A stretch of DNA of 51,410 nt from an uncultured Clostridium sp. (GTDB lineage Bacteria > Bacillota > Clostridia > Oscillospirales > Oscillospiraceae): assembly GCA_904420465.1 (NCBI GenBank), contig CAJFVL010000005.1:1-51410 (forward strand), in the 5' to 3' direction. A program made the position numbers and the translations under genes. Within the stretch, counting starts at the first letter, position 1, and each line of letters starts with the position of its first letter. Below the pieces are notes generated by a model, which worked only from the letters and a program-made list of their open reading frames with translations, was not told where the DNA came from and made no database searches. Of this stretch, positions 48,573 through 51,410 are shown in pieces.

Positions 48573-51410
48573 TTACTCAATGGTAAACTTACCCTCGATG
48601 GTCTGATCGCCGCAGGTAATTTTGTAGGTGTAGCTGCCGGCGGTCAGAGGATTATACTTCAGAGAGTAGCTGCCGGCATTCTCCCACTGCTTGCCGCTGC
48701 CGATCAGGTCGTTCTGGTCGGTGACAATCACGACAAAGTAGTGGCCGCCAACAGAGACAGAATTGGCCGTCTCCTTGTACACCGGGCTTCCATTGCTGTC
48801 CAGGATATACAGGGTAGCATCCTGGCTGGCATTGGCAGCGGACACGCTGTACTTGAAGGTCACGACGTCGCCCTCGGCAAAATCAGCCGCGGTGGGCACG
48901 TTGCCGCCGATCGGAGTACCACTGCCATTGACGCCCAGACCGGCGAAGGTCACATCGTCGAACACATAAAGTCCGTCAGAGAGGACGTTCTTGATGTAGT
49001 CCTGTTGGTCAGCCACAGTGGTGGCGTAGTTGCCCTCTGTGACCATGCCCTTTGTGCTCACCTCAGTGGCGCCGGCGATGGCCCCGGTGGTGGTGCCGCC
49101 GCCGCCGGTGATGCCGCTGTCGTCAGGCATGACAACCAGGACAGTCTCAGCCAGAGGCGCGTCGTCATAGTCGTTGCCCACGGTCATGACATACACGCCG
49201 GTCACGTCGGTGTTGTCGGCGCCGGAGGCAGTATCCCAGGTGGTGATCTCGCCCACATCGCCCACGCGCAGGGTATCCACGTCGCCGTTGGCCTTCAGCT
49301 CAACGACCACAAAGATGGTGTCGTTGTTGTAGGCAAAATTCTGCTTGGAGCTGCCGCCGAAGGTGATGCCGTTCTTCAGGGACAGGACGCCGTCCTTGGC
49401 CACGGTGGCATAGTTGGCGGCGGCGGTTCCGGCGTTGCCGACCAGACTGAACTTGCTGCTCCAGGTCTGGATATAGTCATCGCCGTCGCGGCTGTTGATC
49501 AGGTACAGGCCCTTCTTGGCGCCATCGGCCAGGGTCTTGTTGGCAGTGTAGACATTATCCAGCTGCTCACCGTTGACGTCATAGGCGTCGGTGAAGCGGT
49601 AAACCGTCTTGTTGTTGCTGTCCTTCTCGGCCTGGTAGCCGGTGCCCTTCAGGATGACGAAGTCATCGTCGCTGGCCTCGCTGGTGAAGTTGCCGTGGAT
49701 AAAGACGATCTCGGCCACGCCGTCGCTGTTCAGAACAACTTCAACATCGGCGCCGGTCTTGCCGGACACGTTCTGATAGCCGGTCCAGGTCTTGTTGTTC
49801 TCCACATCCACAAACACAGTGCTGTTGTTGGTGGGTGCGTTGCTGGCAGCGCCAGAGGCAGTAATGCTGGGAACGTCCTGCTTGATGGTAGCGGAGGTGC
49901 CGGACTTCACGTCCACAACCTCCAGGTCATAGGAGTTGGAGCCCTTGATGAACTTGTAAACAGTGTTCTCAGCAACAACCTTCTCAGTGTCAACGGCAGG
50001 AACACTGGCGGTTTTGACCGCGTCATAGGCGGTGCCGCTGTCAATGATCTTGTCGATGGTGACAGTGGCCTCGGTGCCGTCATAGAACACAACCTTGGCG
50101 GAGGGCTCGCTGTTGAACACCTCGCCCACTTCCTTCACGAACAGGTAGTCCTCGGCAGTGGCAGCCTTGCCCTCAAAGGCCACGGCATAGCCGTAGGCGT
50201 CCAGGTACAGGGTGGCCTCCTTGTCGATAGCGGGGTTGGCATTGGCGGCGCTGTCCTCCAGGTTGTAGATGCCGGTGCCGATGCCGTTGTCGCTGGCGGC
50301 CTTGGTGTAGGCGTAGTTGTAGCTGTAGGTGGTGCCGTCCAGAGTGACATAGTCGGCGTTCTTCACAGCGGAGACAGTGCCGGTGACAGTCTCAGCCACG
50401 GCCATGGACTCAATCTCGCCGGAGGCCACGGAGGCGGTGTAGATGACGATGTCGTTCCGGCTGAACTCCTGGTCGGTGGTGAAGCTGTTGTCAGGCGTAT
50501 AAGCAGCGCCCTTGCCGTTGTTCACCTTGGTCTTGAAGCTGACGGTGACCTCGTAGTCGCCAGCCGTGCCAGTGACCTTGGTGACCTCGGCCACACCGGT
50601 GTCGACCAGAGTCAGAACCACGGTCTCCTTGTCGCTGTCCACGAACACCTCGGTCAGGACACCCTTGTCAGCGGTGAGCACGCGCTCGCTGCTGGTCTTG
50701 CTGTGAGAGATCGCCAGATCCCGGGCGGCGTTGGGAGAGGAAACGGTGTCCTCGGCCACCAGGCCGCCGTTCTGATAGATGGCCCAGCTGTAGTTGTCAT
50801 AGGCGGCGGAGCCCACGGCCTGATACAGGTCCTTCTCAGAGACCTTGGTGGTCCAGGACTGTCTGGCGCTGTCGGCGTACTTGCCGATCTCAGAGGACTC
50901 GTAGGTCCAGATGTTGGCGGGACGGTTGAAGTCGTCGCTGCCCTCATCCTTCTTCAGGTCGCCGTTGTACGGCTTTTCGCCCAGCTCCACGATGGAGCCC
51001 TTGGTGGCGCTGGTGGAGGAGGTGGGCTCCAGAGCGCTGATGGCGCGGGCATAGTCCTTGTCGCTGGTGATATAGTTGTAGGTGACGCTGCCGGCCTCGA
51101 CGGTCACGCCGTCGGTGTCCACCTTGATGGTGTTGTCGTCGGCCTCAACCATACCGGACTCCAGGGTGTTCAGGACCAGCTGGGCCACGTCGCTGCGGGT
51201 CAGGGCCTTGCGGGCGCCGGACTCCACACTGTCGAACAGGTCAATGCGGTTGGCCTGCGCGATGGTGGCAACCTCCCAGCCGCTCTTGAAGTCGGAAGAG
51301 TACTGGAAGTAGCCCAGGGCCTTCATCAGCATCAGAGCGGCCTGGACGGTGGTGACGGACTCGTCGCCGGAATAGGTGGTCTCGCTGGTGCCGCCGGTGA
51401 TGCCGTTGGC
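48573..51410 (-). CDS. S-layer homology surface protein (5' end outside window)
   Basis: The frame is open to the window edge, so the gene starts beyond 51410; about 945 residues are visible. The first ~85 visible residues are S-layer homology sequence: ANGITGGTSETTYSGDESVT, then MLMKALGYFQYSSDF and ARKALTRSDVAQLVLNTLES. SLH domains bind secondary cell-wall polymer. The remainder is long, acidic and threonine/serine/valine-rich, with a stretch of repeated beta-type segments and the C-terminal EGKFTIE. No catalytic motif is visible. It is likely a major surface or adhesin-type protein, with its signal peptide and first SLH repeats outside. Codon use is strongly biased, as for an abundant protein. 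Confidence 0.85.
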   Translation of the reverse strand, partial: ANGITGGTSETTYSGDESVTTVQAALMLMKALGYFQYSSDFKSGWEVATIAQANRIDLFDSVESGARKALTRSDVAQLVLNTLESGMVEADDNTIKVDTDGVTVEAGSVTYNYITSDKDYARAISALEPTSSTSATKGSIVELGEKPYNGDLKKDEGSDDFNRPANIWTYESSEIGKYADSARQSWTTKVSEKDLYQAVGSAAYDNYSWAIYQNGGLVAEDTVSSPNAARDLAISHSKTSSERVLTADKGVLTEVFVDSDKETVVLTLVDTGVAEVTKVTGTAGDYEVTVSFKTKVNNGKGAAYTPDNSFTTDQEFSRNDIVIYTASVASGEIESMAVAETVTGTVSAVKNADYVTLDGTTYSYNYAYTKAASDNGIGTGIYNLEDSAANANPAIDKEATLYLDAYGYAVAFEGKAATAEDYLFVKEVGEVFNSEPSAKVVFYDGTEATVTIDKIIDSGTAYDAVKTASVPAVDTEKVVAENTVYKFIKGSNSYDLEVVDVKSGTSATIKQDVPSITASGAASNAPTNNSTVFVDVENNKTWTGYQNVSGKTGADVEVVLNSDGVAEIVFIHGNFTSEASDDDFVILKGTGYQAEKDSNNKTVYRFTDAYDVNGEQLDNVYTANKTLADGAKKGLYLINSRDGDDYIQTWSSKFSLVGNAGTAAANYATVAKDGVLSLKNGITFGGSSKQNFAYNNDTIFVVVELKANGDVDTLRVGDVGEITTWDTASGADNTDVTGVYVMTVGNDYDDAPLAETVLVVMPDDSGITGGGGTTTGAIAGATEVSTKGMVTEGNYATTVADQQDYIKNVLSDGLYVFDDVTFAGLGVNGSGTPIGGNVPTAADFAEGDVVTFKYSVSAANASQDATLYILDSNGSPVYKETANSVSVGGHYFVVIVTDQNDLIGSGKQWENAGSYSLKYNPLTAGSYTYKITCGDQTIEGKFTIE

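Noticed and set aside
1-51410. CRISPR array, tRNA, rRNA or transposase
   Set aside because: No regularly spaced repeats, no cloverleaf-like sequences with CCA ends and no transposase protein were found on reading both strands.
48042-51410. Prophage remnant at the right end
   Set aside because: Only one small gene looks phage-like; no integrase, capsid or terminase genes are nearby and the next gene is an SLH protein.

Overview
The window looks like a chromosomal segment of a GC-rich anaerobic Clostridia member, most likely Oscillospiraceae. The grounds are strong AGGAGG-type ribosome sites, GTG and TTG starts, an S-layer-homology surface protein, selenium-dependent molybdenum-hydroxylase accessory genes, and the family-level look of nearly every protein. 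Taxonomy is inferred from these features only. I saw no rRNA, tRNA, CRISPR array, intact insertion sequence or prophage.

Layout. (1) 0.2-5.7 kb, leftward: alpha/beta hydrolase, a small SCP2-like protein, an SLC13-type anion transporter, a divergent LeuD/LeuC-type hydratase pair and a D-2-hydroxyacid dehydrogenase. The part from about 1.4 to 5.9 kb is clearly richer in A+T than its surroundings. (2) 5.9-9.75 kb, leftward: CaiB-type CoA-transferase, SCP-x-type thiolase and a fusion of an HMG-CoA-synthase-like domain with a zinc-ribbon/OB domain. (3) 10.1-15.9 kb, rightward: PucR regulator, AbrB-type permease, class I fumarase/tartrate dehydratase alpha and beta, nitroreductase and a degenerate alpha/beta hydrolase, followed by a structured repeat element. 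(4) 16.3-28.1 kb: a rebuilt citrate lyase locus. PrpF isomerase, MmgE/PrpD, citF, citE, citD and a second leuD/leuC run leftward. A LysR regulator, a LigI-like amidohydrolase, citC and a citX-citG fusion run rightward. (5) 28.2-34.5 kb, leftward: DUF6282 metal hydrolase, hydroxyacid dehydrogenase, the TctC/TctB/TctA transporter, HpcH aldolase and HD hydrolase, with a divergent LysR regulator. (6) 35.9-47.8 kb: a selenium and molybdenum cofactor island with xdhC, a NifS-like lyase, a Se-carrier-SelD fusion, yqeC, yqeB, a MoeA-like protein, moaC, moaA, a MOSC-MogA fusion and modABC. (7) 48.0-51.4 kb: a small tail-protein-like gene and the 3' part of an SLH surface protein that runs off the window.

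How the parts may work together. Regions 1, 3, 4 and 5 share one theme: uptake of poly-carboxylates by three unrelated transporter types, followed by isomerisation, (de)hydration, C-C cleavage and oxidation. Region 4 has everything needed to build and load a citrate-lyase-type enzyme. It also has two candidate hydratases and an isomerase that could convert an unsaturated tricarboxylate into the citrate-like lyase substrate. Region 2 resembles the PhlA/PhlB/PhlC three-part C-acyltransferase, with PhlA and PhlB fused and the synthase active-site residues lost. Region 6 matures selenium-dependent molybdenum hydroxylases, although no hydroxylase subunit lies in the window. The exact substrates cannot be read from sequence alone.
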